Positions 1 through 11,000 of a stretch of DNA of 37,544 bases are shown piece by piece. Under the pieces are notes generated by a model. The model was not told the origin of the DNA, searched no databases, and was given only the letters and a program-made list of their open reading frames with translations. The stretch comes from Pseudanabaena sp. M085S1SP2A07QC. Lineage in GTDB: Bacteria; Cyanobacteriota; Cyanobacteriia; Pseudanabaenales; Pseudanabaenaceae. The translations under genes and the position numbers were made by a program. Location: assembly GCA_020404895.1 (NCBI GenBank), contig JADBWK010000037.1, positions 1 to 37,544 of the forward strand, read 5' to 3'. Position 1 is the stretch's first letter. Each line of letters begins with the position of its first letter.

Positions 1-3000
1 AAGGCTTTTGGTCAAGAATCGTCTTTCCGAGATGACTAAATCTGTCATTGCCTCTCTTGTCGGTAGAGATTCTATACTGGATGCTCTATCTGTTGCCTCT
101 CTTTTGTGATTTGGTATTATATAATCACGTACTTTCCGACGTACCTCATATTGTATGGCTCCGTATCGCAAACGCTGAAATAGGCTTTTCGATTCATTGA
201 TCTTCTCAAGATCAGAACTCTCAAACAAATAACGACTATACCAAAATTGTGCGGGATAGTTTTGATCTCCTTTTGAAAAAGCTCTTCCAAAATAATAGAT
301 AAGAGAGTCAATATCCCTTGGGAACATTTTTCTAAGCACTTGAGCATATTGATAATTCAGCTCTTTACTAAGAGTCTGATTCTCTAAAGCTTTTTTCAAG
401 CAAGAGCTAGCTGATTCCAAATTATCTTTGTTTTTGTAGAGAGTAGATAAGCGTATTGCAATATAAGAATCTCTAGGATTAGCATTAAATGCAATTTCCA
501 GAGCTTTCAACGCTCGTTCATCATCCTCAATGAGATTAGCAAACTCTGCCTCTAAATTATTTACGAAAGTATTTTCAGGATAGTTTTGTTTTGTCTCTTC
601 AAGGATTTTTTCTATATCTCGAACAGCGTCCTCAATGTCACGATTTGTAGGTTCATCTTGTTCTAAAACGTATCTTAAATTATCAATGGCTAGTTTAAGA
701 TATGTGGTTCTAGCGTATTGATCAGACTCTGATTTACTGGATTTTATTAAATCCTTTAAGAAAGAAAATGCTTGATTCCGAAATTTTTGCCGCTCTAATG
801 GATGCTCTGCCTTGCGACCTCTATCTGCTGCCAACTCTGCCTGACTATGAACTATGGATCTATCTCTTGGATCAGATTCTTGCGCTACTCTGAGGTACTC
901 TTCGGCTAACTGATAGTCACCATTAGTAATACGTTCGTAATTCGCCATCTGTTGATAGAGATAAGCATCCGCCCCAACATATTCTCTTGCCATTTCATAA
1001 ATAGCTTTCACATCTTCATGAGATGAAAAGATTTGGCTCAAGTCTTTAGCTTTAACTAACTTCCGAAAAGAATCCCTATCTGAATCATAAGCAATATTAA
1101 GATATCTAAGAACACGAATATATTCATTGTATCGAGTGTGTTCATCTAAAAGAATATCTTCAAAGACAATTTGAGCAATTTGCGGATGTCTAGCTAAATA
1201 ATACACATCACTTGAAGATTTCTGTTCAGTCTGAACAACATGCTCAAGAGGAACAAATAGCTTTTCTCTAAAATCATGAAAACTAATATCATGAACTCTT
1301 GCTATCAGACCGACTCGAACTGGTGCGCCAAGACGATTTAGGAAGCAAACCGTAAGATAAAGATCTTGCGCCTGTTTGGGATATATATGTTGATATTCAT
1401 CTACAATTATTTCTCTAAACGGTCGTCCTAAAGTAGCCTCATGTAGTGCTACTAGTAACTGCCTACCAGCTTTCTCTCCAAATTCTTGAACTCTTTGATT
1501 AAGGTTTTTGTTTTTAAGGTTTGGTCCTAATGCGTCATGTTTTTCTAGTAAATTAACAAGGTCTAAAATCTCGACTTCGCTAAGATATCGTAATTGATAA
1601 TCTTTAGTTACGTAATCAGCTAACCTATCACATGACATATTCCACTCATTTGCCCTCGCTGCCGTAATTATAGTAAGTGGAACTTCAAAGCGTCGAGCTT
1701 CTTCTAGTAGAAGTAATATCAAGTAGATATTATCCGCCGCCGCATCTACAAAAACGAAAATTCGCTCATTTGCAAGTCGATAAAGCTCTCGAATTGCCTC
1801 AAAGTTTATATTGCTTGCAGTTTTCATAAAGAGACAGATTACATTGGCTTGAGTAGCTGACTCCCATGCTAGCCTTCTAAGAAAAATTGTTTTTCCAGAT
1901 CCTGCTTCAGATTTGATCACATAAAGCTCAGAAAGTGTTGGTCTATCACTATCTGGTCTTAAAATAACATCATAAAGAACAGTATCTGTAAGTCGTCGTC
2001 TTACATCAAACCCTCGAATAATTGGATACCATTCCAAATTAAAACCTTTATAAAACTGTTTTGGGTCACTTTCTACGGTTACTATAGCATCGTGTACATA
2101 TTCTACATCGTGAGTCAGTAAGTCTTTTAAAGAACCAACTATTGGTTCATTCTTTACAAATTTTCTTTCTATTGGATGATTAGGAAGCTGTAATCCTTGA
2201 GCAAGAGGTCTCAATTCTTTCTTAATAGATTTGTCAAGAGATCTGATAAAATCATCAAATTTACCCTCTAAAACTGTAATTCTTTTTGACTCCCATAAGT
2301 TTTTTTCAGCACCTGAAACTTTAGGCTGCACTAAATAGTAGGGAGGTCTATTTTTGACTTCATTTAATACTTGAAGAAGAACCGAGCGTAGTTCTGAATC
2401 TTGAGATCCACCTCCAATAAAAATCACTGTACTCTCATAGCACCATTCGTAGAAGGTCTTAAATAGACGATCTCGACTTTCTTTATGAGTAGAGTATTGA
2501 TCAGTACTTAAAATAAGAGGTAACTTAGGATCTTGTGTTCTAGTAATGCAACCATGAAGCTTTAACAAAGCGAGACTCTTGTTTGACTGAAGTTTCTCAT
2601 CTATCCGATCATGATTTGATATGATCGGTATCAATTCTTGAACTCGATTTCTGCTGCTATCATAGGCAGTTTCCAATAATCTGTCAAAGCTTGTTGTTGC
2701 AATACCTTTCCATCTAAATGTTGGTAAAATTAGATGAGAGGCTTCTGGCTGAATTCTCCGAAATTTACTAGCTATAAAATCTTGTACTGTTCCTAGATCA
2801 TATGCTGATACAGCTAACTCGGTTACCCATTGCAAGGATTCTTGATTATACTGACCATCTAAGAATCTGTCAGATAGTTCATTGCGTAAAGTATCTTCGG
2901 GAGATATTTGCCCTTTTATTTGGTAGCCAAGAAGTGCTCTTGTACCAAGAAAAAGCACTACTTGACCAGTTCTTATTGAAGATACAACTATTTCAGGGAG

Positions 3001-3006
3001 TTCCAT
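1..3006 (-). CDS. SIR2-like / P-loop (STAND-type) / TPR protein, 3' end outside window
   Basis: The frame is open from ATG 3006 to the window edge, at least 1002 codons; an in-frame TAA lies three codons upstream, which fixes the start. Residues 1-270 resemble a SIR2-type NAD-consuming domain: a nucleotide-binding loop FLGTR (19-23), TTSFDRLLE (104-112) and KLHG with His151. A P-loop follows at EAGSGKT (Lys372), with a Walker B-like strand IFVFVDA (Asp421). From about residue 640 the chain is helical and TPR-like. This order matches bacterial anti-phage STAND proteins in which the repeat region senses a trigger, the NTPase oligomerises and SIR2 depletes NAD. Two key SIR2 positions are degenerate: GAG is replaced by GTR, and the catalytic Asn of TTN is Ser106. 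NAD cleavage is therefore uncertain. No HIP1 site was seen in it, so transfer is likely. Domain calls are by eye; the C-terminus is not visible. Confidence 0.75.
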   Translation of the reverse strand, partial: MELPEIVVSSIRTGQVVLFLGTRALLGYQIKGQISPEDTLRNELSDRFLDGQYNQESLQWVTELAVSAYDLGTVQDFIASKFRRIQPEASHLILPTFRWKGIATTSFDRLLETAYDSSRNRVQELIPIISNHDRIDEKLQSNKSLALLKLHGCITRTQDPKLPLILSTDQYSTHKESRDRLFKTFYEWCYESTVIFIGGGSQDSELRSVLLQVLNEVKNRPPYYLVQPKVSGAEKNLWESKRITVLEGKFDDFIRSLDKSIKKELRPLAQGLQLPNHPIERKFVKNEPIVGSLKDLLTHDVEYVHDAIVTVESDPKQFYKGFNLEWYPIIRGFDVRRRLTDTVLYDVILRPDSDRPTLSELYVIKSEAGSGKTIFLRRLAWESATQANVICLFMKTASNINFEAIRELYRLANERIFVFVDAAADNIYLILLLLEEARRFEVPLTIITAARANEWNMSCDRLADYVTKDYQLRYLSEVEILDLVNLLEKHDALGPNLKNKNLNQRVQEFGEKAGRQLLVALHEATLGRPFREIIVDEYQHIYPKQAQDLYLTVCFLNRLGAPVRVGLIARVHDISFHDFREKLFVPLEHVVQTEQKSSSDVYYLARHPQIAQIVFEDILLDEHTRYNEYIRVLRYLNIAYDSDRDSFRKLVKAKDLSQIFSSHEDVKAIYEMAREYVGADAYLYQQMANYERITNGDYQLAEEYLRVAQESDPRDRSIVHSQAELAADRGRKAEHPLERQKFRNQAFSFLKDLIKSSKSESDQYARTTYLKLAIDNLRYVLEQDEPTNRDIEDAVRDIEKILEETKQNYPENTFVNNLEAEFANLIEDDERALKALEIAFNANPRDSYIAIRLSTLYKNKDNLESASSCLKKALENQTLSKELNYQYAQVLRKMFPRDIDSLIYYFGRAFSKGDQNYPAQFWYSRYLFESSDLEKINESKSLFQRLRYGAIQYEVRRKVRDYIIPNHKREATDRASSIESLPTREAMTDLVISERRFLTKSL

Positions 3007-3047
3007 ATTTACTTATTTATACGCAATGATTGAACTTTAGCATATTA

Positions 3048-3395
3048 ATGATTAGTAGGATGGTGCTCAGTAAATTGATTTTTGGTCATATCAGTCCAGA
3101 TGCAGCAGGACAAACTTTCTTTAATTTTACAGTGCCAACTCATTTATGTTTTGTGATCGCGATTGTTGATGAACTAGATCCAGAAACTAGAATTTCTATC
3201 CAAACAACAAATCCCTTTGACTTCCGTGTAGATATGCTTTGGTACGAAATCCCAGTAGTTTATGAACTGAGCCAACAAAAGCTCTATTTCTATGGCCAAC
3301 CCACCAACTTTTTCGAGCAATTTAAAGGAGAAATTGTCTGGAAACAACTGCGATTAATTATTCAGGAGATTTTGGGCAATCGCTTATGCACTTAA
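3048..3395 (+). CDS. hypothetical protein, possibly a remnant
   Basis: An open frame of about 115 codons on the plus strand, divergent from the SIR2-type gene and starting some 40 bases from it. ATG codons at 3048 and 3060 are both possible; a TTG at 3030 would extend it by six residues. AGG sits directly against ATG 3060, too close to be a normal ribosome binding site, so the start is undecided. The product has no signal peptide, membrane helix or motif that I recognise. It has an amphipathic mixed composition, with a middle stretch DPETRISIQTTNPFDFRVD and a C-terminus rich in Ile, Leu and Gln. It ends seven bases before the next open frame. It may be a small accessory protein or a degraded fragment left at the edge of the transferred block. 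I do not recognise the family. Confidence 0.4.
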   Translation: MISRMVLSKLIFGHISPDAAGQTFFNFTVPTHLCFVIAIVDELDPETRISIQTTNPFDFRVDMLWYEIPVVYELSQQKLYFYGQPTNFFEQFKGEIVWKQLRLIIQEILGNRLCT

Positions 3396-3489
3396 CCATG
3401 AGATGACAAGGCGATCAAAGCGTTTCTTCATCGAATATAATGTATCTCTTGAAATACAAACGATATTAGCTGTTAAAAATTCACTAATT

Positions 3490-3837
3490 ATGAAACAGTT
3501 CGCTTTTGTTAACGATTCTGCCGAAAGAGAATACAAAGACATTCCAAAAGAGATTCAACAACAATTTGGAACTAGCCTAAGAGCAGTCCAAGAGAACAAA
3601 AAAACATTCTTACCAATCCAAACCCTTGAAGGAATTGACTCTGGAGTAATCGAACTTAAAATCAATGGTAGTCCAGCCTTTAGATGTGTCTACATAGTAA
3701 AATTTCTAGATACCGTTGTCGTCTTACACTCATTTGAGAAGACAACAAACAGTGTAGATCGACAAGCCATGAAAACTGTCGAAAAAAGATACAAGGAACT
3801 AAAAGCTGAAATCGAAAAAATGAAAAGGCAAAAATAA
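3490..3837 (+). CDS. HigB/RelE-type toxin (phage Gp49-like family)
   Basis: A 115-residue protein starting with MKQFAF at ATG 3490. The frame is open further upstream to 3403, but those 29 residues are not like the family, whose members start next to this Met. Visible hallmarks are a strand with GIDSGVIELKI (48-58), then FRCVYIVKF (64-72), then VVVLHSFEKTT (76-86), and a basic helical tail rich in Lys and Glu. This is the pattern of the Gp49-like HigB toxins (PF05973), ribosome-dependent mRNA interferases of the RelE superfamily. The likely partner is the XRE protein encoded on the opposite strand, whose stop codon abuts this one. That convergent arrangement is unusual, because the pair is normally tandem with the toxin first. 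No clear Shine-Dalgarno sequence precedes the start. Confidence 0.75.
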   Translation: MKQFAFVNDSAEREYKDIPKEIQQQFGTSLRAVQENKKTFLPIQTLEGIDSGVIELKINGSPAFRCVYIVKFLDTVVVLHSFEKTTNSVDRQAMKTVEKRYKELKAEIEKMKRQK

Positions 3838-4161
3838 CTAAGCGATTTTAGCTAAATCCCTTGTTTGGATTTTAATAGAAGCACTTTCTAAACTGCTAAA
3901 AGTAAGCTCAGTCCTGAATCCGAGCTTATCAAGCATTGAAAAAAGCATATCCAAAGTAAATTTATCAATTTTTCCATTCACAATATCAGATACACGCGGC
4001 TGAGTAACCGCCAACCTTTCAGCCGCTTCTTTCTGAGTCCAACCTCTATGCTCAATTATGTCGCGAATCATAATTGTCAAGTCAGCTTTCAAAACCGACT
4101 TACTAGCGACTTCAGGCTCCTCGATCGCATGAAATGGACTTTCGTAAAATTTGATCGACAT
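3838..4161 (-). CDS. XRE-family antitoxin (HigA-like, HTH_37 type)
   Basis: A 107-residue protein starting MSIKFYES at ATG 4161. Upstream codons are open to 4236, but the only good promoter lies at 4189-4217, so translation from 4236 is excluded for that transcript. A helix-turn-helix occupies residues 41-63: WTQKEAAERL, then AVTQPRVSDI and VNGK, as in antitoxins that pair with Gp49-like toxins. The product should neutralise the toxin and repress its own promoter. Its stop codon (3838-3840) directly abuts the toxin stop (3835-3837) on the other strand, leaving no room for a terminator between them. Antitoxin transcripts that read through would be antisense to the toxin. The family call is firm. 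The regulatory consequence is inference. Confidence 0.8.
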   Translation of the reverse strand: MSIKFYESPFHAIEEPEVASKSVLKADLTIMIRDIIEHRGWTQKEAAERLAVTQPRVSDIVNGKIDKFTLDMLFSMLDKLGFRTELTFSSLESASIKIQTRDLAKIA

Positions 4162-4188
4162 AATTTTGTATTTAGATAATGCCAGCAG

Positions 4189-4217
4189 ATTATACAATAT
4201 TTTATATAATAAGTCAA
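4189..4217 (-). promoter_or_regulatory. sigma70-type promoter of the XRE antitoxin
   Basis: Read on the minus strand, TTGACT (4217-4212) is followed after exactly 17 bases by a perfect TATAAT (4194-4189). Transcription would begin near 4182, about 20 bases before the antitoxin ATG at 4161. The 17-base spacer is entirely A/T except for its last base. This is the best consensus promoter noticed in the window. It decides the antitoxin start and suggests strong expression that autorepression would hold down. Confidence 0.75.
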
Positions 4218-4321
4218 ATATAGATTTAGCGATCACCTATAACAACCTTGCTACAATAAGCATGACCTGCAATCTCTAAATCATAATCAATGAAATTATC
4301 CTATTGATTAGAAAAACAACT

Positions 4322-4564
4322 ATGAGCGACATTCAAGAATATTACCTTGTTGCTTTAACCGAAGATGCGATCGCTACGCATAAAATTACTCATCAGCAAA
4401 TCCTACTGCGACGAGGACAAATGGGAACAGTTTTAATGTCCTTTGATAACAAAGCATTCCTAATCGACTTTACCGATAAAAAAGGCAATACCTTCGCTAT
4501 GGAAACAATCGAACCTGTCAAGCTATTACGCCTTATCGATGAACCTGAATTAGTCTATTCATGA
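4322..4564 (+). CDS. DUF4926 family protein
   Basis: An 80-residue protein starting MSDIQEYYLVALTED at ATG 4322; a GTG/ATT-type extension upstream is not needed. The sequence fits DUF4926 (PF16277): an N-terminal strand ending in VALTEDAIA, a turn with LRRGQMGTVLMSF, and a second half with AFLIDFTDKKGNTFAME, which together suggest a small SH3-like beta barrel. Its function is unknown; the family is common in cyanobacteria, often beside toxin-like or DUF genes. Its stop codon overlaps the mfd start as ATGA (4561-4564), so the two genes may be translationally coupled. A possible -10 element TACAAT is at 4252-4257, without a good -35. Confidence 0.75.
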   Translation: MSDIQEYYLVALTEDAIATHKITHQQILLRRGQMGTVLMSFDNKAFLIDFTDKKGNTFAMETIEPVKLLRLIDEPELVYS

Positions 4565-7500
4565 CTATACCCATGACCTTCACATCAGTCCTAGAGAATA
4601 TAGCCCGATCGCAAATCGCCACAAAAATAGGCGAGAAACTCAAAACAGCCAAAAGCATATCCCTATCAGGACTATCTCGCGTAGGCAAAGGACTGATTAG
4701 CACCCACCTATGCCACCAACAAACCAAACCCTTACTCATCGTCACCGCCACCGTCGAAGAAGCAACCCGATGGGCTTTACAACTCCAATCCATGTCATGG
4801 CGCGTCTATCTATATCAACCCCTTGATACATTTCCCTACGAATCATCCCAAATCGATTTAGAAACCGCTTGGACAAGGATTGAGATATTAGCGGAACTGC
4901 TTGCCAAACCACAGCCCAACTTAGCGATCGCTACCACCATTAACGCGCTACAGCCCCATCTACCATCCACTCAAGTATTCCAAAAACATAACATCTATCT
5001 CAATATCGGCGATTCACAATCGGTTAAATTACTTGCCGAGTCTTTTGCAAGATTAGGATATGTGGAAGTCAAAGAAGTAAAGGAATCAAAACAATGGAGT
5101 CGCAAAGGATTTAGTTTTGAAGTGTTTCCAATTAATCGAAATCTACCAGTGCGTCTAAGCTGTAATCGCGGCACTGTCGAGAAAATCAGAGAGTTTGACC
5201 CCACTAATCCCAAAAGCTTCACTGACCTATCCAGCATCGCGATCGCCCCTGTCGATTTGCATGAGTTTGTTACTGCTCATAAAGCCACATTGCTAAATTA
5301 TTTACCCAAAAACTTCGTTATCGCCATTGATGAACCCGAACAATGTCAGAGCTATAGCGATCGCTGGTACGAAGCTGCGGATGAGCTTTATCAAAATCAA
5401 TCGCAAGCCGATACACCGAAACTGCATTGGGACTTTGCTAAGTGCATGACTGAGGCAAAGAAATTTCAGATGCTTCAGCTTACCGAGCGATCGCTTAAAC
5501 CCAAAGCCAATATTTTTGATTTTGCGAGTACTTCTATTCCGATAATTCCCCATCAGTTTGACCAGATTGCAGCGCTCATCAGTGAATATCTCAAATCGGA
5601 ATATCAAGTCACTCTGATTTCGGCGCAACCTTTGCGTGTGGCAACTTTACTCAAGGAGCATGACTGCATTGCCAACTTTGTCAGCGATCCTGATGATTTA
5701 CAGTCAATTGCACGAATTCAGAAAGCTGGTAAACCTGTGATTTTGAAATATTCGGGACTGATGGAGATGCAAGGCTTTGTTCTGCCCAGTTGCAAGCTTG
5801 CGCTCTTGACCGATCGCGAATTATTCGGACAGCAATTACTAGCCTCACCAACCTTTGTGCATCCCTCACGGATGAATACGGCTAAGTCAGTTAATCCTGA
5901 CGAGCTAAATGTTGGCGATTATGTCGTGCATCGTAAGTATGGAATCGGCAAGTTTACGCGCTTTGAAACCATTGAAGTGAAGGGAGAAAAGCAACCGCAT
6001 TACATCGTTGAATTTGCTGATGGTAAGACTGCGGTGGCGATCGCGCAAGAAAATGAGAAGATTCTCTCCCGCTATCGCAGTGCTTCTAATAAGCCTCCAA
6101 AGTTAAATAGCATCGCTAATACAAAGGGATGGGATAACGCGCTCAGCAAATGCCAAAAGGAGATTTACAAGTTAGCAAGGGATTTACTACAACTCTATGT
6201 TCGCCGAGCCAATTTAGTCGGCTATGCTTTTCCCCTTGATACGGATTGGCAACATGAGATGGAGGATTCTTTTCCCTATCAACTCACACCCGATCAGGTC
6301 AAAGCTGTTCAGGATGTGAAGCAAGACATGGAAAGCGATCGCCCGATGGATCGGCTAGTTTGCGGTGATGTCGGCTTCGGTAAAACTGAGGTGGCGGTAA
6401 GGGCTATTTTTAAGGCGGTATGTGCGGGTAAACAAGTGGCTCTGTTAGCTCCAACAACAATTCTGGCGCAACAGCATTTCCATACGCTCCAAACTCGGTT
6501 TGCGGCTTATCCTTTTGCAGTGGATATTGTGAATCGGTTTCGCCCTGCGAAGGAGCGCAAGCAGGTTTTGCAACAGGTTGCAGATGGTAAGGTACAAGTC
6601 ATTGTCGGTACGCATCAACTTTTGTCGAAGGATGTGGAGTTTCACGATTTGGGTTTACTGGTGATTGATGAGGAGCAGCGCTTTGGGACTTTGCAGAAGG
6701 AAAAAATCAAGGCGATGAAGGGGGATGTGGATTTATTGACTTTGAGTGCTACGCCGATTCCGCGTACTCTCTATGCAGCGCTTTCTGGGGTGCGGGAAAT
6801 GAGTGTGATTGCCACTCCTCCTCCCTCAAGGCGATCGATTCAAACCCATTTGTCTGCCTATGATGCGTCACTGGTGAAAACAGCAATTCGGCATGAATTA
6901 GACCGTGGTGGTCAGGTGTTTTATGTTGTGCCGCGTATTGAGGGGATTGAGGCGATCGCTGTTTCTTTGCAGGCGATGTTACCAAATGTGAGATTGGCGA
7001 TCGCGCATGGACAGATGCAGGAGTCGGAGTTAGAGGCGGCGATGGTTGCTTTTAATAACAATGAGGCGGATATCCTGCTTTGTACGACGATTATTGAGTC
7101 GGGTTTAGATATCCCGCGTGTGAATACAATTTTGATTGAGGATGCTCATAAGTTGGGTTTGGCGCAACTTTATCAACTGCGTGGTCGGGTTGGTCGGGCG
7201 GGGATTCAGGCTCATGCCTATTTGCTATATCCGCCTAATCTTGAGTTGACAGATTCAGCTAAGAGGAGATTGGATGCGATTCAGGAATTTAGTCAGCTTG
7301 GTTCGGGTTATCAACTAGCGATGCGTGATATGGAGATTCGTGGGTTGGGGGATCTCTTGGGTGAGGAACAGTCGGGTCAGGCGGATGTGATTGGCTTTGC
7401 GCTGTACATGGATTTACTTCAGGAATATATTAATGAGTTGCGCGGAAAGATTTTGCCTGAAGTTGCGGATACTGAGCTTCAATTGCCGCGTTTGGTTGCT

Positions 7501-7908
7501 TTTATTCCTGATATTTATATGGCAGAAGAGACGAAGATTAATGCTTATTTGACTTTGGCGAAGGTGAAGTCGAAGGAGGAGATTCTCAAGTTGGCTGCGG
7601 TTTGGGAGGGTCTGTATGGGGCTTTGCCTGAAGAAACGCAGGTATTGCTCAGAGTGATGGAATTGAAGCTGGTGGCGCGTAAGGTTGGGGTGTTTCACAT
7701 TTATGCGTCAGAAGATGGGCGCGATCTGTTTCTGGAATCAAAGCTGACGGATTCGCTTTGGGAGTTGCTTCATGCGAAGATTCCGATTGAGTTCTATTAT
7801 CGTTTCTCTTTTGAGAAGGGCAAAATTAAGATCACGAGTCTGGCTCTTCTGCCTGGGGATAAGCAGGTGCATTTCTTGATTGAGTGGTTGGGCTGTTTTT
7901 TGAATTGA
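4561..7908 (+). CDS. mfd: transcription-repair coupling factor Mfd
   Basis: An 1115-residue SF2 translocase, close to the usual length of about 1150. Mfd binds RNA polymerase stalled at DNA lesions, pushes it off and recruits UvrA to start nucleotide excision repair. The N-terminal third is the UvrB-like region. The CarD-like RNA polymerase interaction domain begins near residue 450 ([14 protein letters not shown]). Translocase motifs follow: Walker A with Gly602, Lys608 and Thr609, the DEEQ box at 703-706, SAT at 729-731, and motif [12 protein letters not shown] at 872-881. The TRCF domain closes the chain. The start overlaps the end of the DUF4926 gene by four bases. About eight HIP1 octamers lie inside the gene, so it has the host's native composition. 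It is the only housekeeping gene in the window. Confidence 0.97.
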   Translation: MTIPMTFTSVLENIARSQIATKIGEKLKTAKSISLSGLSRVGKGLISTHLCHQQTKPLLIVTATVEEATRWALQLQSMSWRVYLYQPLDTFPYESSQIDLETAWTRIEILAELLAKPQPNLAIATTINALQPHLPSTQVFQKHNIYLNIGDSQSVKLLAESFARLGYVEVKEVKESKQWSRKGFSFEVFPINRNLPVRLSCNRGTVEKIREFDPTNPKSFTDLSSIAIAPVDLHEFVTAHKATLLNYLPKNFVIAIDEPEQCQSYSDRWYEAADELYQNQSQADTPKLHWDFAKCMTEAKKFQMLQLTERSLKPKANIFDFASTSIPIIPHQFDQIAALISEYLKSEYQVTLISAQPLRVATLLKEHDCIANFVSDPDDLQSIARIQKAGKPVILKYSGLMEMQGFVLPSCKLALLTDRELFGQQLLASPTFVHPSRMNTAKSVNPDELNVGDYVVHRKYGIGKFTRFETIEVKGEKQPHYIVEFADGKTAVAIAQENEKILSRYRSASNKPPKLNSIANTKGWDNALSKCQKEIYKLARDLLQLYVRRANLVGYAFPLDTDWQHEMEDSFPYQLTPDQVKAVQDVKQDMESDRPMDRLVCGDVGFGKTEVAVRAIFKAVCAGKQVALLAPTTILAQQHFHTLQTRFAAYPFAVDIVNRFRPAKERKQVLQQVADGKVQVIVGTHQLLSKDVEFHDLGLLVIDEEQRFGTLQKEKIKAMKGDVDLLTLSATPIPRTLYAALSGVREMSVIATPPPSRRSIQTHLSAYDASLVKTAIRHELDRGGQVFYVVPRIEGIEAIAVSLQAMLPNVRLAIAHGQMQESELEAAMVAFNNNEADILLCTTIIESGLDIPRVNTILIEDAHKLGLAQLYQLRGRVGRAGIQAHAYLLYPPNLELTDSAKRRLDAIQEFSQLGSGYQLAMRDMEIRGLGDLLGEEQSGQADVIGFALYMDLLQEYINELRGKILPEVADTELQLPRLVAFIPDIYMAEETKINAYLTLAKVKSKEEILKLAAVWEGLYGALPEETQVLLRVMELKLVARKVGVFHIYASEDGRDLFLESKLTDSLWELLHAKIPIEFYYRFSFEKGKIKITSLALLPGDKQVHFLIEWLGCFLN

Positions 7909-7930
7909 GCATTGGGCGATCGCTCTACAA

Positions 7931-7948
7931 CTTGATTAATGTATCAAG
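7931..7948. repeat. short inverted repeat upstream of the helicase-nuclease operon
   Basis: CTTGAT and ATCAAG form a perfect 6-base inverted repeat around TAATGT, in the 144-base gap between mfd and the DdmD-like gene. It could be an operator or part of a weak mfd terminator; there is no T-run. No clear -35/-10 pair could be assigned in this gap. Confidence 0.25.
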
Positions 7949-8052
7949 AATAACCCAGTCGAATTTTTATGTAGTAATATGGTTGTAATAGTGAATAACT
8001 CGCTATCTAAATAGTACTCAGACATATCTAACCTAGATAACGCGCTCCCATA

Positions 8053-11000
8053 ATGCAAAAAACAACAGACTTTCCTAGCGATCAAGTAGGGGCATCTCGC
8101 GATAAAATTCTTGATTCCTATCTTGAAACAATCGGTGATAGTTTTCGAGAAAATCGTTCCCAACTCAAACTCATCAATTATGGAACAGGATCAGGAAAGA
8201 CTCATCAGTTATTTCAAGCAATATGCACAACAATTAGAGAAAATCTAGATAGTCAGATAATTGGTGTGTATGTTGCTCCACTAAGAGAACATTTGCATAT
8301 TCCACATTCTGTTTTAATGCAATATCCAGATATTCCCGTATACAAACTAAATTCATTAGAAATGAAAATGACGGATGAACATGTCAAATCATATAAAAAA
8401 TGGATACCTGCAATACTTAAAGACAAAAAAATCTGGAATGTCGATTCAAAAGTGTATCCAAACGAAAAGGTTCAAGAAAACAAGCAAAAACTTAAAAGAA
8501 TAGACGGAGTAATAAGCAGACTTGAGTACATCAAAAAAGCTGGTTTCGGAGATGAAGATTTTAATAAATCTGAAACTACAAGAGCAATACGCGAACTAAA
8601 TAGCCTAATTGAAGGTTTTTTGGAATTTATTATTAAATGTCAATTGGATCAAGCGAGTTGGTCAGAGGAATGCTTAAACTTAACTGAAATATTTTTTCCT
8701 CTCCACCTTTTGAGAGAAAAGTCAGGGATTTTGATGCTCACATATGATAAATTTGAAACTTCTATTCCGTATTTCACCCACAACGGTAAAACTTGGGTAA
8801 AGAAAAGCAACTTTCTTGATCAATACGTTATTCAGCCCACAAATAAATCTAGGAAGTTCATAATTGCTTTTGATGAACAGGAAGATGGATATCAAATTAT
8901 CCTAGACAAGAAGATAGATATTATCTCTCCGCAAAGGCTGGCAATCAATAATGCGCTCTCTTCTATTAACAGAGAGTTTTCTATTCTCTTTTCTAAGCTA
9001 AACGAAGAAAATCGAGAATTCTTAGCTTTTATCGATAAAAACAAGGGAGCGGTTGATGAATTTCAAGATCATTTCGAGAAAGATAAAGCTATAGAACAGA
9101 AACTACAAAAATTCGCTGAAACGTATCAAAGACTAACTTATGAGGAAGGGAACTCTATTAATTTCCTGAAGCAGGTAGTCAAGATTGATAAGGGGCTTGA
9201 AAAGTCAGTAGATGATATTATTGAAATCTTTAAGCATTATAAAGACGAGAACTCTATTGCATTAGATTTTAAAATGCTATCTAGGGTTTTATCAAAATTT
9301 GAAAATAATAGAAGCCTGTTAATTTCTCAGAAGCTCTACAACCAAATTAGTAACGATTTAATGAACATTTTTTCATACAACAATCTGTATGTTTACAATG
9401 TTGACGTTTTGAAAAAATTGTTTTTAAGCAAAACATCAGGTGGTCATGTACTTATAAGTGAAGAAGAAACTTCAGACAAAACTTCCTTAGCAGAATTAAT
9501 TTATTCCATTCTAGCTGTCCGATCGCAGGTTAAACCAATTAAAGATATTCTCGCTAATGTGCTAAGTGCAGATGATTCTCAATCACGCTCTTTAGATATT
9601 TGGTCAGAACAAATAGAGAAAACACAAAAAGCAAATGAAGAAAATAAATTTCAAAATCAAGTACTCAAATATTTAAACCGCACTTATGTCTATGAAAGTT
9701 ATAAATCTATCATAAACATCAAAGAAATTTCTCGCTATCAAAACTCTAAAAATAATTTAATTGATCATCGACTTAGAGAAGTTTCTATTGGGAGTACAGC
9801 CATATTAACTTCACCTGAACATAAAATAAATTCAATGCTAAGTAAGAATGGCAACGTTATTTTTCTCATTTCAGCTACAGGGGGAATTAAAGGAGATTTA
9901 AGCACAAGTTACGATATGCGTTATTTAGAAGATAGTTTGCGTAATGAATTTGGGCAAAGTTCTTTTAAAACAATGATCGAGAAAGAAATTAAACTTTGTG
10001 AGAATATCAGGGATGACCGTAAGGATAAACGACAGATTACGGTAGACTTTTTTAGTAAAGATTCATCATCTTTCCCCAACAAAAATACCCAAGAAGTTGC
10101 TGATCAATTTGAGAAAAGTGTTTTAGAAAAGTTTGTAGAATCTTTTAAGAGTGATAAGACTTGGTTTAGTATATACAAACGGCAAGAACTAAGTAGTTTT
10201 ATTCGTTTTTTGTTTTACCTTTTTGAAGATGAAGAAATTCAAGAGACGATTGCTTTTACTCAAACACTAGGCTGGATCAAAAAACTAATCCATCACTGTG
10301 AGGTAATTCGTCACGGTAATTTTAAATTTGAGGCATCATCAGATCATCCAAACATATATTTTGTTAGCCTAAAACATCCCAAATATCAAAGCAATATTTC
10401 TGTTAAACTTGTTCTATACGATGCATCATTCAATAGTTTGTATAGAGACAAATTAAATCAGAAAACATATTTAGATGAACTTGTTGAAGAAGAAGGACAG
10501 AAGATATTTTTTATATCGGCTTATAAGTCAGCTTCAAAGGGGTTGAATCCTATCATAATAAATAAAAATGGTGATGAAAAAGATTTTGACTCTTTAGTTT
10601 TATTAATGGATAGTTACTATACGGTAATAAATCCTAAATCAAAGGATTCTGGAGAATCTATGACACTTTATCACTTTGCCTTAATGAAAAGTATTGTAAA
10701 TATAACGGACTCTAATCTTGAAATAAAAGATTTTAACAAATACTTGAGTCAACCAGAGGCGGCGGCATTTAGAGAACAACAGCATCAGATTTTATTAGGA
10801 AAAGGCGTTTTACAAGCTATTGGTAGATCTGAGAGGCGCGACTTTTCAAACCAAGTAATCAAAATTTTTATAAATGAAGAAACTCAAAAGAATTTAGTGA
10901 GCTTCTACAGATACTTGGAACAGGAAGAAGAGAATGAAATTCGTAAGTTTTCCGTTAACAACCATAGTGTTTACTTAAGCGTTAAAGAGGAAGAGAAGAA

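Noticed and set aside
4162-4236. Longer N-terminus of the XRE antitoxin from ATG 4236
   Set aside because: The consensus promoter at 4189-4217 lies inside it, and family-like sequence starts at Met 4161.
5302-5628. Open frames antisense to mfd
   Set aside because: They are shadows of a well-conserved gene with no start signals and atypical composition.
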